Of a stretch of DNA of 64,000 nucleotides, positions 43,125-52,208 are shown one piece after another. Under the pieces are notes generated by a model that saw only the letters and a program-made list of their open reading frames with translations, searched no databases and was not told the DNA's origin. Source of the stretch: Bacillota bacterium. Lineage in GTDB: Bacteria; Bacillota; Clostridia; Acetivibrionales; DTU013. The DNA is taken from assembly GCA_023412915.1 (NCBI GenBank), contig JAEZRE010000016.1:1-64000 (forward strand). Reading direction: 5' to 3'. A program made the translations under genes and the position numbers. Positions within the stretch are counted from its first letter, which is position 1. Each line of letters starts with the position of its first letter.

Positions 43125-43805
43125 TTATTTGTACTGAGGCAAAAAGCTTTCGATATATACGAGGTCGTCGCGTACAAAAGCCATTTCAGGGACAAGTCCC
43201 TTGCTCGTCTCTTTCGTGTCCGGAGGACGCGTGATGACGTCGGCGATCCTCAGCTGAACAGGCTGCAGGCACAATGCCGCGATAATCGCGTCCTTGTTGC
43301 CGTCGGCGCCGGCATGCACCATTCCCCTTAGTGAGCCCATGACTATGACATTGCCCGTCGCAATTACTTCTCCGCCGGGATTGACGTCGCCTATGACGAC
43401 CAGATTTCCTTCAAAACTCACCAGCTTGCCTGATCTTACAGTGCCCTTGTAGAATTTTGTTACGCCTTCCTCGAGATCCTTGAAAAATACCCGCTTCATC
43501 TTGGGCTTTTCAACGACCTTTTCAGTCTCCTCGGCGGTTTGCTCCGGAGCCGAGGTATCCTCCTCAAAGCTTTTGATCTCAGCGTTGGTTTTCTTCGAAA
43601 TGAGCTCCGAGATCATTTTCTCCTGTCCCGCGTCAAGCTTCCTGCCGCGGTATTTGACGGACAGGCTTGCGCCCTTGAAAAATCTGCCCGAAGTTTCCAG
43701 CTTCCTTGAAATATGCTCGTAAACAGTGTCGAAATCATCCTCTTCACTCATGATCAAAATCAGGCCGTTTACAGTAGCTTTAAAGTTTATTATGTTTTCT
43801 TCCAT
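43125..43805 (-). CDS. minC: Septum site-determining protein MinC
   Basis: About 226 residues. The N-terminal domain (INFKATVNGLILIMSEEDDF) is joined by a Glu/Pro-rich linker to a C-terminal right-handed beta-helix (GNLVVIGDVNPGGEVIATGN, then VMGSLRGMVHAGADGN) that binds MinD and FtsZ. The upstream 57 residues of the open frame cover the promoter; the ATG at 43805 follows GGGGG and gives the usual length. Confidence 0.95.
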   Translation of the reverse strand: MEENIINFKATVNGLILIMSEEDDFDTVYEHISRKLETSGRFFKGASLSVKYRGRKLDAGQEKMISELISKKTNAEIKSFEEDTSAPEQTAEETEKVVEKPKMKRVFFKDLEEGVTKFYKGTVRSGKLVSFEGNLVVIGDVNPGGEVIATGNVIVMGSLRGMVHAGADGNKDAIIAALCLQPVQLRIADVITRPPDTKETSKGLVPEMAFVRDDLVYIESFLPQYK

Positions 43806-43845
43806 GTATCGGACCCCCTGTACGAAAGACGGATTCACATAAAAT

Positions 43846-43874
43846 ATTATCACATTATTTAGCCAATCAAGCAA
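43846..43874 (-). promoter_or_regulatory. Promoter of minCDE-mgsA
   Basis: On the minus strand: TTGCTT (43869-43874), 17-bp spacer, GATAAT (43846-43851). It lies about 40 nt before the minC start. Confidence 0.5.
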
Positions 43875-43899
43875 GAAAAAAATATGAGGCTTACCTTTA

Positions 43900-43928
43900 T
43901 TGACTTTTTCATATTCAGTCAGTAACAT
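43900..43928 (+). promoter_or_regulatory. Promoter of the GH43 gene
   Basis: TTGACT (43900-43905), 17-bp spacer, TAACAT (43923-43928), about 40 bp before the start. It lies back to back with the minC promoter. Confidence 0.5.
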
Positions 43929-43967
43929 GAAAATAATACTACTAATACTGCGACAGGAGAACACACT

Positions 43968-45602
43968 ATGATTCACAATCCCATTCTTCCGGGCTTTAAC
44001 CCCGATCCGGCCATTATCCGTGTAGAAGACGATTATTACATAGCGACTTCATCGTTTGAATGGTTTCCCGGTATTCCAATTTATCACTCGAAAGATCTTG
44101 CGCACTGGAAATTGATCGATTACGCGCTTAAGACGAGGCAACATGTCGACCTGACCTGCCTTCCGCCTTCCAAGGGCGTCTGGGCGCCATGCCTGACCTA
44201 CTGCGAAGCGGAAAAACGTTTTTATATGCTTTATTCCAATGTTTACAGCTCAGGCCGCCTTCAATTCGACGTCGATAACTTTCTGATCTGGTCCGACAAC
44301 ATCCGCGGCCCTTGGAGCGATCCTGTCTATATCAATTCCAGCGGCTTTGACGCTTCATTGTTCCACGATGACGACGGCAGGAAATGGGTCGTCAATCAGG
44401 AGAGGGATTCCAGGCCGGGACACGAAACCAAACGGCCGATCGTCCTTCAGGAATATGATCCTGCCCGGAAAAAGCTTGTCGGAAATCCGGTACGTTTGAC
44501 ATACGGAGGTACAGAGCGCGGATTTACCGAAGCGCCTCATATCTATAAGCGCAACGGCTGGTACTATCTGATGACCGCCGAGGGTGGCACTGGATACGGA
44601 CACAGCGTCGTACTGCTTCGCTCCAGAAATGTCTCAGGCCCGTATGAAAGCTATCCTCATAACCCGGTTATCACATCCTGCACCAGCGAGTTTGCAATGC
44701 GTCCGGAAATCAATTATTCCATGCAGGATCTATACAACCCCGACGTCATAATACAGAAAGCGGGACATGGGTCGCTTGTTGAAACACAGACCGGGCAGTG
44801 GTACATTGCTCACCTTTGCGGTCGTCCGGTAATGCCCCAGAAAAGATGCGTGCTCGGACGCGAAACAGCTATCCAACAGGTGGAATGGACCGAGGACGGC
44901 TGGCTGCGCATGACCGACGGCACCAATATAGCCAAGGACGACGTACCGTCGCCGGAGCTGCCGGATTATCCGTTCCCAAAGGAGGCGCCCCGCTGCGACT
45001 TTGACAGTCCCGAACTGGAGTTGCCTTTCTGCACGCCGCGAAACGAGATCACTCCCGACTGGGCTGATCTGAAGGCACGCCCGGGATACCTGCGTTTGAG
45101 AGGCCGCGAGTCCCTGACCAGCAATCACTGGCCCAGCCTGATTGCCAGAAGGCTGACCGCCTTCAACGCCACGGTAACTACAAAGATGGATTTCGCCGCA
45201 GACCGGTACCAGCACGCCGCGGGTCTTACCTGCTACTACGAGACCTCCAATTTCTACAGTATCTGCAAGACCTACAGCGAAGAGCTCGAGAGCAACATAA
45301 TTGCCATAAGCGGTTATGTCAACAAAAAATATATAGACGGCGACAATGCATGCGCCGTGGTGGATAAAGACGCCCCGGTTTACCTGAGGGCAGAAATTGC
45401 GACGGAACGGCTGCAGTTTTATTACAGTACCGACGGGGAGCATTTCGAGAAGCTGGGACCAGTTCTCGATATGACCTGCCTTTCGGACGAAGCCAGCGAA
45501 TTCGGCGAATTCACGGGAACCTTCGTTGGCATTTTCGCGCAGGATTCGCACACAAGAGAAAAATTCGCAGATTTCGATTTCTTCGAGTATCGTGAAGAAT
45601 AA
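43968..45602 (+). CDS. GH43 beta-xylosidase-type glycoside hydrolase
   Basis: A 544-residue enzyme with no signal peptide. Catalytic domain of the five-blade GH43 fold: base Asp in PGFNPDPAIIRVEDDYY, pKa-modulating Asp in GFDASLFHDDDGRKWV, acid Glu in ERGFTEAPHIYKRNGWYY. The C-terminal 190 residues form the beta-sandwich domain seen in intracellular xylosidases of this family. It should cut xylose from xylobiose and xylo-oligomers. It interrupts the cell-shape/division gene row between mrdA and minC, on the opposite strand. Confidence 0.93.
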   Translation: MIHNPILPGFNPDPAIIRVEDDYYIATSSFEWFPGIPIYHSKDLAHWKLIDYALKTRQHVDLTCLPPSKGVWAPCLTYCEAEKRFYMLYSNVYSSGRLQFDVDNFLIWSDNIRGPWSDPVYINSSGFDASLFHDDDGRKWVVNQERDSRPGHETKRPIVLQEYDPARKKLVGNPVRLTYGGTERGFTEAPHIYKRNGWYYLMTAEGGTGYGHSVVLLRSRNVSGPYESYPHNPVITSCTSEFAMRPEINYSMQDLYNPDVIIQKAGHGSLVETQTGQWYIAHLCGRPVMPQKRCVLGRETAIQQVEWTEDGWLRMTDGTNIAKDDVPSPELPDYPFPKEAPRCDFDSPELELPFCTPRNEITPDWADLKARPGYLRLRGRESLTSNHWPSLIARRLTAFNATVTTKMDFAADRYQHAAGLTCYYETSNFYSICKTYSEELESNIIAISGYVNKKYIDGDNACAVVDKDAPVYLRAEIATERLQFYYSTDGEHFEKLGPVLDMTCLSDEASEFGEFTGTFVGIFAQDSHTREKFADFDFFEYREE

Positions 45603-45700
45603 TGGTTTGAGCAGAGTAAAAGGGCTTGTGCAGCGTAACAGGATATGCCCGGGGATATCCCAAAGGTGATATAACAATCAGTTCGGGCAAAAAGCATAAC

Positions 45701-45744
45701 AAAAGCAGGTCGTTCCATACTGAATTGTATGGAGACCTGCTTTT
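45701..45744. terminator. Bidirectional terminator after GH43
   Basis: AAAAGCAGGTC (45701-45711) pairs with GACCTGCTTTT (45734-45744), with an inner stem TCCATAC / GTATGGA and a 2-nt bulge. It is flanked by T-rich sequence on the + side and by A-rich sequence that gives T on the - side. It serves the convergent genes ending at 45602 and 45767. Confidence 0.8.
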
Positions 45745-45766
45745 AATTTATACTTTTATGGCTCCC

Positions 45767-46513
45767 TTACGTGCGCTCCTTCAGTTGCCGCACCTTTTCG
45801 GCTATCTCGGGCTTCGCTTCCTCCATGAGCTCATCATAGAAGCCCTCGTACTCGTAAGTGATGTTCTCGCCTCTCTCGATACCGCGCATGTAGCCTTCCA
45901 TCAGTTTGAAATCCTTCTCGTAGCAATGGAAGGAATTAGCTCTGTGCGTGTATGTGCCCACAGCGACGCCAAGCTCGTCAGCGACGCGCTTCATCAGCAT
46001 GATGAACGCGAACATGTTCATAAACGTGGCTTCAGGCGCGTCGTTGCTGCGCATCAGCACCTTCAGGTGCATTTTGTTGTCGCGTATGAAGAATTGCAAG
46101 TGCTGCAGGCATGCGGGGCTCGTGTTGCCGTGTTTCGTATCCGCGCGCCAGTCCCTGACGTCGACGACCGCCCGCCTGCTGTCGGGATTGCGCCTGAGTT
46201 CCTCGTATATGAACGGAAGCTGTTCCTGTATCCTGTTATGATATGTATAATCCCAGCCGTGCCCTATCCTGAAATCCAGTATGCCGTCCAGCATCTCCTG
46301 CCTGTACTGCTCGAGGTCGGCATGCCCACCGATGAAAAGCCTGCTGATCATTGGTTCAGCAAAGGGCTCCTCAACAAATATCGTCATGCTGCACTCTTTC
46401 TGCTTCTGGTTGTAATCCGGGCACTCGCATATCTCGCCATATTTGTACAACGCCTCTATAGAGCGGTGATAGGCCTCCGCCAGGGTCTTTCCGCGCACGA
46501 ACAATTCTTCCAT
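45767..46513 (-). CDS. Thymidylate-synthase-superfamily protein of unknown substrate
   Basis: A 248-residue protein with a ThyA-like fold signature: the possible nucleophile Cys in TSPACLQHLQFFIRDNKMH, the phosphate-binding-like LMRSNDAPEATFMNMFAFI, and TYTHRANSFHCYEKDF in place of the GDAHIYxNH motif of true ThyA. This looks like a divergent branch similar to pyrimidine hydroxymethylases or other TS-like enzymes. Shorter than ThyA (264 or more). No folate or nucleotide gene lies next to it, so its role is open. Confidence 0.7.
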   Translation of the reverse strand: MEELFVRGKTLAEAYHRSIEALYKYGEICECPDYNQKQKECSMTIFVEEPFAEPMISRLFIGGHADLEQYRQEMLDGILDFRIGHGWDYTYHNRIQEQLPFIYEELRRNPDSRRAVVDVRDWRADTKHGNTSPACLQHLQFFIRDNKMHLKVLMRSNDAPEATFMNMFAFIMLMKRVADELGVAVGTYTHRANSFHCYEKDFKLMEGYMRGIERGENITYEYEGFYDELMEEAKPEIAEKVRQLKERT

Positions 46514-46686
46514 TGTCTCATCATCCTCTCAGAAAATTTACGACAATATTATCTTAACATAAATAGCGCAGGATTTGAAAAATAAATGAATTGGATTGTT
46601 CGGGGAAGAGAGGATGGCATAGCCTTGAAGTGCGGGAGGTGCCGCGGGTACGATGCAAGCATTATCCCGGGTATTGCGGGAGGGAT

Positions 46687-46711
46687 GAAAAAGGAGCCTT
46701 GTTTAGCTCCT
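46687..46711 (-). terminator. Terminator after the coiled-coil gene
   Basis: On the minus strand AGGAGC and GCTCCT form a 6-bp stem with an 8-nt loop, followed by TTTTTC, 35 bp past the stop at 46746. Confidence 0.65.
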
Positions 46712-46745
46712 GTAATAGTTCATTTATTCCCAGCCCTTCGCATGT

Positions 46746-47048
46746 TTACGTCTTACCGCCTTTAATAACACTAATTTGAATATCCTGTTTATCAACTCTT
46801 TTTGACAAATCATCAACTTTCTGCTCAATTGAATCCAATTTTTTATGAATATCGTTTCTATCCTCAAATAAGACCTTTATTTGGGGCTCGATAGTATGCT
46901 CAAGCTTGACTTGAATCTTTTTGATCTCATTCTCCGCACTCTTAAAGCGGTCTTCCATTCGATCAAATCGGCCTTCTATACGATCAAACCGGCCAGAAAA
47001 CTCCCCATACATTTTTGTTAGCAGTTCAAATGTTTTATCTTCTTCCAA
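46746..47048 (-). CDS. Small coiled-coil protein
   Basis: A protein of about 100 residues, nearly all charged helix with heptad pattern: GRFDRIEGRFDRMEDRFKS shows a 7-residue repeat, then DIHKKLDSIEQKVDDLSKRV. It resembles small stand-alone coiled-coil proteins annotated as hypothetical in Firmicutes. The TTG at 47048 is chosen because GGGAG lies 8 nt upstream; an earlier TTG at 47084 has none. Function unknown. Confidence 0.65.
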   Translation of the reverse strand: MEEDKTFELLTKMYGEFSGRFDRIEGRFDRMEDRFKSAENEIKKIQVKLEHTIEPQIKVLFEDRNDIHKKLDSIEQKVDDLSKRVDKQDIQISVIKGGKT

Positions 47049-47552
47049 GCTTAACACTCTCCCTTTACGAAAATATTCTATCAAACCAGAAAAGGAAATG
47101 CTATAAGATTTATGTCTATATTTTTCTTCTGCTTTCTATATGCCTACCCATAGTATTTGGGCATACCGGATATTGTTCAGACTCACTTCTGAACTAAAAA
47201 AAATTTAGGAACAAAGCCAAATGACATTTCTCCTTGATTGCCGTTTAGTGTTGATACCATTTCTATCAAAGCATTGAAGGAATCTCCATACTTGTAACTA
47301 ATAATTCAAGATGGCCAGGCGGGGCAAGCGGCTGCACGGCATAGCGCAGGAAAAGCTACAGGCTGTGAAGTGTTGCGAAACTGAAATGCGGCGTCTCCCC
47401 CACCCCCACCTGCCTAGACATAAAAAACAGACAACCATAAGATCATTTGCCTGAACTAAATAATTCACCTTCACCTAAAATTAAAAGCCGCTATCCTTCA
47501 CGAATAGCAGCTTCTTGTGCGAATCCTAACTCCATCAAGCTTTCCAAATATT
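47049..47552. other. 504-bp gap without a recognisable gene
   Basis: It holds the terminator of mrdA at its right end (see 47485) and, near 47390-47430, a C-rich segment CTCCCCCACCCCCACCTG followed by CCTAGACATAAAAAACAGAC that resembles the right flank of the 32.4-kb mobile element (CCTAGATAATACAGAC at 32634), perhaps a remnant. No ORF with a ribosome site was found. Confidence 0.5.
47485..47513 (-). terminator. Terminator of the mreBCD-mrdA operon
   Basis: On the minus strand AAGCTGCTAT and ATAGCGGCTT form a 10-bp stem with one G-U pair and a 9-nt loop, followed by TTAATTTTAGG. It lies 40 bp past the mrdA stop. Confidence 0.75.
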
Positions 47553-49667
47553 CTATGGATTGAACAGCGCGCCTTCCGGTTTGAGCTTGGCGCTGCCGGA
47601 GTCGGCTTTCTTGAGGCCGAAGTATTCGTCGATGATGTCTCTCGCAATTGGCGCTACGTTTGAGCCCCATGCTCCCTTTTCGATGACTACCGCGATTGCT
47701 ATCTTCGGCTTGTCGGCAGGAGCGTAGCAGACGAACAGCGCGTTAGGCGAGCGCTCGATACCTCTCGACGTCTGTGCGGTACCGGTTTTACCGGCTACCT
47801 GGAACGGCAGACCGAGGAACGACTTGTACGCAGTACCGTCGACCGACTGTGTAACTGCCACCATACCCTGCTTGATCGCGTCCATGGTCGACTGTTTGAC
47901 AGGGACCTTTGTAAAGGAAGGCTCGGTAACATTTGCAACGGAGCCGTCGTAGCGGACAACCTGTTTGACGATATACGGCTTGTACCTCTTTCCGCCGTTT
48001 GCTATCGTTGCGATATAATCCGCCATCTGGAGCGGCGTAAATGCGTTGTCGAACTGTCCTATGGAAACCTGCGCAGTATCGGCAGGCCTCCATATATCGT
48101 TTCTTAGCTGCTTCTTAAGATCTATGGAAGACATATATCCGGCCACCTCGCTCGGTAGGTCTATTCCGGTTTTTTTGCCAAGTCCGAAATAGTTGGCCCA
48201 GTAATCAAGGGTATCTATTCCCGTATCGCGGCCAAGCATATAGAAATATATGTTGCAGGAGGTTTCAAGCGCCCTCTTGAGGTCCAGGGATCCATGGCCC
48301 GAATTCGGATACTCGAGGCAATACAGGTCCCTGCCGCCGATGTTGACATGGCCCGAATCGTAATAGATGCTACTTTTAGGCGTTATAACCCCTTTTTCAA
48401 GCGCCGATATGCCGACAAGCGGCTTGAACGTAGAACCCGGCGCATATATCTCCTGTATAGTCCTGTTCAGCTGCGACTTGTTCGGGTCCTGGCTGTTTAG
48501 GAAGGTTATCGTCTGCTGCGCAAGCTTATCCTCAGAGCCCGCCAGATAAACCGAAGGATCGTAGCTCGGGTAGCTTGCCATTGCGAGTACCGCTCCGGTG
48601 TTGACGTCCAATACCACGGCGGAACCGGCGTTGGCGTCATTGAAATTATTGTCTTCCTTTTTGTTTTTTATCAGATCGATATTGCGGGCCAGCGACTCCA
48701 TCGCAGCTTTTTGAAGATTGGTGTCAATCGTCAGGAATACGTCGTCTCCGGGTATTGCCGCGATTGATTCCTGTTTTTGAGTCAGCCTTCCGCTCGTATC
48801 AACTTCGATGCTCATCTTTCCGTTTTTGCCGCGGAGATAGCGTTCAGCGGCTTTTTCCACGCCTGCAAACCCGATCAGGTCGTTATTGTCATAGCCCTCG
48901 TCCTTAAGATTGTCGTATTGGGTTTGAGATATGCGTCGGACATAACCCAGTACCTGAGCCTCGTTGAAAGCGTTTACATATTCCCTGACGGGTTCGACTG
49001 TCGTTATTACGCCGGGGAACTCACTATGCCTCTCCTCGATCTCGGATATCGTGTTCATGCTGACGTCCGTGGCAATGGATACGGTACCTCCGGTGACGAA
49101 GTTCCAGTTATTGATAAGGATCTCGTATCTTAAGACCATGATCCTGTATGCCTGCTCATCCGTATATGAGGGATCTATCTTGAACTTGGTCTCCCTAAGG
49201 TATTTGAAAAGCTCAGCCGGCGTAGTTTTTACATCCTTCTCATCCAGATCGAGCTTGTTTGCGTTCGTTTCCCAGGATTTTATCTGCTTGTCCGTATTTC
49301 CCGCAAAGGTTATGGGATTGAAGGTCAGATACTTCGAAAGGCTGTCGACATGATCCTCACTGTTCTTGTTGAGGATATCCGTCATCTTGAGAAGCATTGC
49401 ATTGAGCTCCGCTGTATCTATGCTCGTTTTGACGAGCTGAACCGTAAAGCCCTGACGGTTGATCGCAACAGGCACGCCGTTCCTGTCCATGATCTTCCCC
49501 CTGGGCGCCTCGATATCGCTCTCCTTGAGGACCCTTTTCTGCGAATCCTCGTTATATCTTTCACCCTCCACTATCTGGAGGTTGAACAGACGGAATATTA
49601 TAATGAATCCAAAAACCAGAAAACCCAGAGCCAGTATAAGATACCTATTGTTCAGCTTATCCTTCAA
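47553..49667 (-). CDS. mrdA: Penicillin-binding protein 2 (elongasome transpeptidase)
   Basis: A class B PBP of about 704 residues: N-terminal TM helix (about 9-30), pedestal/dimerisation domain, then transpeptidase with SxxK in YAPGSTFKPLVG, SxN-type motif ETSCNIYFYM, and KTG in QVAGKTGTAQTS. It cross-links lateral-wall peptidoglycan. An upstream in-frame start at 49691 is not supported; GAGGTG lies 6 nt before the TTG at 49667. It follows mreD by 41 bp as the last elongasome gene. Confidence 0.95.
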   Translation of the reverse strand: MKDKLNNRYLILALGFLVFGFIIIFRLFNLQIVEGERYNEDSQKRVLKESDIEAPRGKIMDRNGVPVAINRQGFTVQLVKTSIDTAELNAMLLKMTDILNKNSEDHVDSLSKYLTFNPITFAGNTDKQIKSWETNANKLDLDEKDVKTTPAELFKYLRETKFKIDPSYTDEQAYRIMVLRYEILINNWNFVTGGTVSIATDVSMNTISEIEERHSEFPGVITTVEPVREYVNAFNEAQVLGYVRRISQTQYDNLKDEGYDNNDLIGFAGVEKAAERYLRGKNGKMSIEVDTSGRLTQKQESIAAIPGDDVFLTIDTNLQKAAMESLARNIDLIKNKKEDNNFNDANAGSAVVLDVNTGAVLAMASYPSYDPSVYLAGSEDKLAQQTITFLNSQDPNKSQLNRTIQEIYAPGSTFKPLVGISALEKGVITPKSSIYYDSGHVNIGGRDLYCLEYPNSGHGSLDLKRALETSCNIYFYMLGRDTGIDTLDYWANYFGLGKKTGIDLPSEVAGYMSSIDLKKQLRNDIWRPADTAQVSIGQFDNAFTPLQMADYIATIANGGKRYKPYIVKQVVRYDGSVANVTEPSFTKVPVKQSTMDAIKQGMVAVTQSVDGTAYKSFLGLPFQVAGKTGTAQTSRGIERSPNALFVCYAPADKPKIAIAVVIEKGAWGSNVAPIARDIIDEYFGLKKADSGSAKLKPEGALFNP

Positions 49668-49708
49668 TTCTATCACCTCTTGCAGGTACAAAGATCCTTA
49701 ATGCAGGA

Positions 49709-50224
49709 TCAATACTTTCTTACATTGCTTTCTTTACCCTCGAACCAGCGTTCCGCCTTGATGAGGAACGGAAACATCAATAAAGCGATAATGCTGTTGT
49801 AGACTGACTCGGGCAGTATAACGCCGGTCAGGGCAAACATGAACTGCATATTGCCCGACATGACATTATTTATTACATAAATCAGGGATTCATATAAAAC
49901 AGAATACACAAACGTAAAGAATACCGCAACCAGTAGATTTTCCCTGAACAGCCTCCGGCTGACCGATCCTGCCGCGATGCCAAGATACAGTCCCAGCAGG
50001 GCGTAGAAGCCCCGTACGCCTCCAAACAGCAAATCAACTGCCAGGCCCGCAAAAAATCCGACTGTGCCGCCCTCGGTATTGCCGTGCAGCAGACCGGTCA
50101 GGATGACAAAGACGACCAGAATATTGGGTATGACGCCTAGAATTGCAGCATAATGCAGCAGAGTGGTCTGCAGCAGTAAAAATACCAGAATGAAGAAGGA
50201 ATAGAATATAACCTTTCTTTTCAT
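49709..50224 (-). CDS. mreD: Rod shape-determining protein MreD
   Basis: A 171-residue membrane protein with five to six hydrophobic segments. The typical MreD region GFFAGLAVDLLFGGVRGFYA is present. It links MreC and the PBP2 complex in the lateral wall machinery. It overlaps mreC by 4 bp. Confidence 0.94.
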   Translation of the reverse strand: MKRKVIFYSFFILVFLLLQTTLLHYAAILGVIPNILVVFVILTGLLHGNTEGGTVGFFAGLAVDLLFGGVRGFYALLGLYLGIAAGSVSRRLFRENLLVAVFFTFVYSVLYESLIYVINNVMSGNMQFMFALTGVILPESVYNSIIALLMFPFLIKAERWFEGKESNVRKY

Positions 50225-51081
50225 TTTCCGGCACTACCTGTCTCGTTAGTTTGGTTGTTCTTCAGGACATAGACCTCTTCCAGCCGTTTAAAATCGGCTG
50301 CCGGTTGAATAATGGCATAACGGTCCAGTTCACTGTTTGTTTTCCTGACTTCTATGACTTGCCCGATAAGTATCCCCTTGGGATAAATACCCCCGAGGCC
50401 GGAGGTTTCGATAATGTCCCCCACCTCGACGTCTACCTCTAAAGGTATGTAATCCATTTTGCAAAGGCCCTTTTCCTTGAGTTCCATGTCACCCCTGACT
50501 ATGGCGTGGCCCCCGCCGGCTTTCGCTATCCAGCCGGATACGGCGCTTTCCTCGTCGATTATCGTCTGCACGTTGGCTGTCGTAAGATCGGAGGATACAA
50601 CTCTGCCTACAAGGCCCTTTGCGCTTGTAACGACCGGGTCGTCGGTTTTTACTCCATCTTTGCCGCCGATGTCGATCTTGAATACGTTGAACCAGTTACC
50701 CGGATCGACCGCGATTATGTTCGAGCCCAGTATGGTATAATCTCCGAACTGCTCCTTCAGGTTCAAAGCCTGGCGGAGTTCCTCATTTTTAACCTTCAGA
50801 ACCGACAGCTCGCGGTTTTCCTTTTCAAGCCCGGCTAATTGTATCTTTAACTGTTCGTTTTCTTTCTTTACCTCTTCAATATCCTTAAAGTACGAAAATA
50901 CTCCCCCGACTTTCTGGCCCACAGTCGTAAAAAATCCCTGGACCGGCTTCATGGGAACACTGAGAATATTATTCAGCCAATTCAGCTTGCTGCTTTTATT
51001 TGCTGAAACCCCCATGACAACTAAAAGGATGATCGTAATAAAAGACACGATGAACCATTTGCTTCTGAAAATACGCAGCAA
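50221..51081 (-). CDS. mreC: Rod shape-determining protein MreC
   Basis: A 286-residue bitopic protein: short N-terminus, TM helix (about 9-26), coiled coil (about 66-105, EEVKKENEQLKIQLAGLEKE), then the extracellular beta-barrel domain with DGVKTDDPVVTSAKGLVGRV and SGLGGIYPKGILIGQVIEV. It organises PBP2 outside the membrane. It lies 16 bp after mreB. Confidence 0.95.
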   Translation of the reverse strand: MLRIFRSKWFIVSFITIILLVVMGVSANKSSKLNWLNNILSVPMKPVQGFFTTVGQKVGGVFSYFKDIEEVKKENEQLKIQLAGLEKENRELSVLKVKNEELRQALNLKEQFGDYTILGSNIIAVDPGNWFNVFKIDIGGKDGVKTDDPVVTSAKGLVGRVVSSDLTTANVQTIIDEESAVSGWIAKAGGGHAIVRGDMELKEKGLCKMDYIPLEVDVEVGDIIETSGLGGIYPKGILIGQVIEVRKTNSELDRYAIIQPAADFKRLEEVYVLKNNQTNETGSAGK

Positions 51082-51097
51082 AGGACATGTCTCCTCT

Positions 51098-52120
51098 CTA
51101 TTTCAGTTTTCTCGGTGTGATCAGCACTCTCTTGAGAGTCTCGATTTCGTCAAGTACCTTGCCGGCTCCGATGGCAACGCAGTCCAGAGGTCTTTCGGCT
51201 ACCATCACGGGCATGCCGGTCTCCTCGTGGATAAGCTTGTCCAGCCCACTTAGAAGAGCTCCTCCGCCTGCGAGCATGATACCCTTGTCCATTATGTCGG
51301 ACGCCAGCTCGGGAGGCGTTTTTTCAAGCGTGAACTTGATGGAGTCGACAATTGCATTGATAGGTTCCTTCAGCGCTTCATTTATTTCGCTTGAAGAGAT
51401 TGATATATTCTTGGGAAGGCCCGTTATAAGATCCCTGCCGCGAACATCCATGCTTTCTTCCTGCGGCTTCAGGTAAGCGTTTCCTATGGTGACCTTGATC
51501 TGTTCGGCCGACCTCTCGCCGATCATAAGGTTGTATTCCTTTTTGACAAAATGTACGATGGCTTCGTCGAATTCGTCTCCGGCTATTCTCAAGGATTTGC
51601 TGGTAACGATGCCACCGAGTGAAATAACGGCGACTTCGCTCGTTCCGCCTCCGATATCGACGATCATGCTGCCGGAAGGCTCCTCTACGGGAAGGTTGGC
51701 GCCGATTGCCGCCGCCATGGGCTCCTCAATAAGATAAGCCTCCTTGGCGCCTGCCTGAAGCGTCGCTTCCTCGACCGCTCTTTTTTCCACTTCCGTAACG
51801 CCGGAGGGCACGCATATGACGACCCTCGGTTTTGATACAAAACCGCTGCCCATCGCCCTTTTTATGAAATACTTCAACATGCTCTGAGTTATGTCAAAAT
51901 CCGCGATGACCCCGTCCTTCATCGGCCTTATGGCTACGATGTCGCCAGGCGTCCTGCCAATCATGTTCTTTGCGTCGTCACCAACTGCCAGGATCGCTTT
52001 TGTCGTCTTGTTGATCGCCACGACAGAAGGCTCCCTGACAACGATCCCCTTTCCCTTGACGTGTACGAGCGTGTTTGCGGTTCCCAGATCGATTCCTATG
52101 TCTCTAGCAAAAAATCCCAT
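51098..52120 (-). CDS. mreB: Rod shape-determining actin MreB
   Basis: About 340 residues, an actin-like ATPase. It starts MGFFARDIGIDLGTANTLVH (phosphate-1), with phosphate-2 MIVDIGGGTSEVAVISLGG and adenosine motif IMLAGGGALLSGL. ATG 52120 follows GGGAGG; the longer frame start at 52135 lies in the ribosome site. It is the head of the mreBCD-mrdA row, 88 bp after radC. Confidence 0.97.
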   Translation of the reverse strand: MGFFARDIGIDLGTANTLVHVKGKGIVVREPSVVAINKTTKAILAVGDDAKNMIGRTPGDIVAIRPMKDGVIADFDITQSMLKYFIKRAMGSGFVSKPRVVICVPSGVTEVEKRAVEEATLQAGAKEAYLIEEPMAAAIGANLPVEEPSGSMIVDIGGGTSEVAVISLGGIVTSKSLRIAGDEFDEAIVHFVKKEYNLMIGERSAEQIKVTIGNAYLKPQEESMDVRGRDLITGLPKNISISSSEINEALKEPINAIVDSIKFTLEKTPPELASDIMDKGIMLAGGGALLSGLDKLIHEETGMPVMVAERPLDCVAIGAGKVLDEIETLKRVLITPRKLK

Positions 52121-52208
52121 GTCCAATCCTCCCAAAGTCCTTTACAAGGGAAGCAGGAAAAACAGTCGCGATCCGCAAATTTTACCTTTGCAAAATTTAC
52201 CGGTTGTA

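Noticed and set aside
46591..46779. A 62-codon + strand open frame with many Cys, Gly and Ser codons
   Set aside because: No ribosome site; it covers the terminator and 3' end of the coiled-coil gene.
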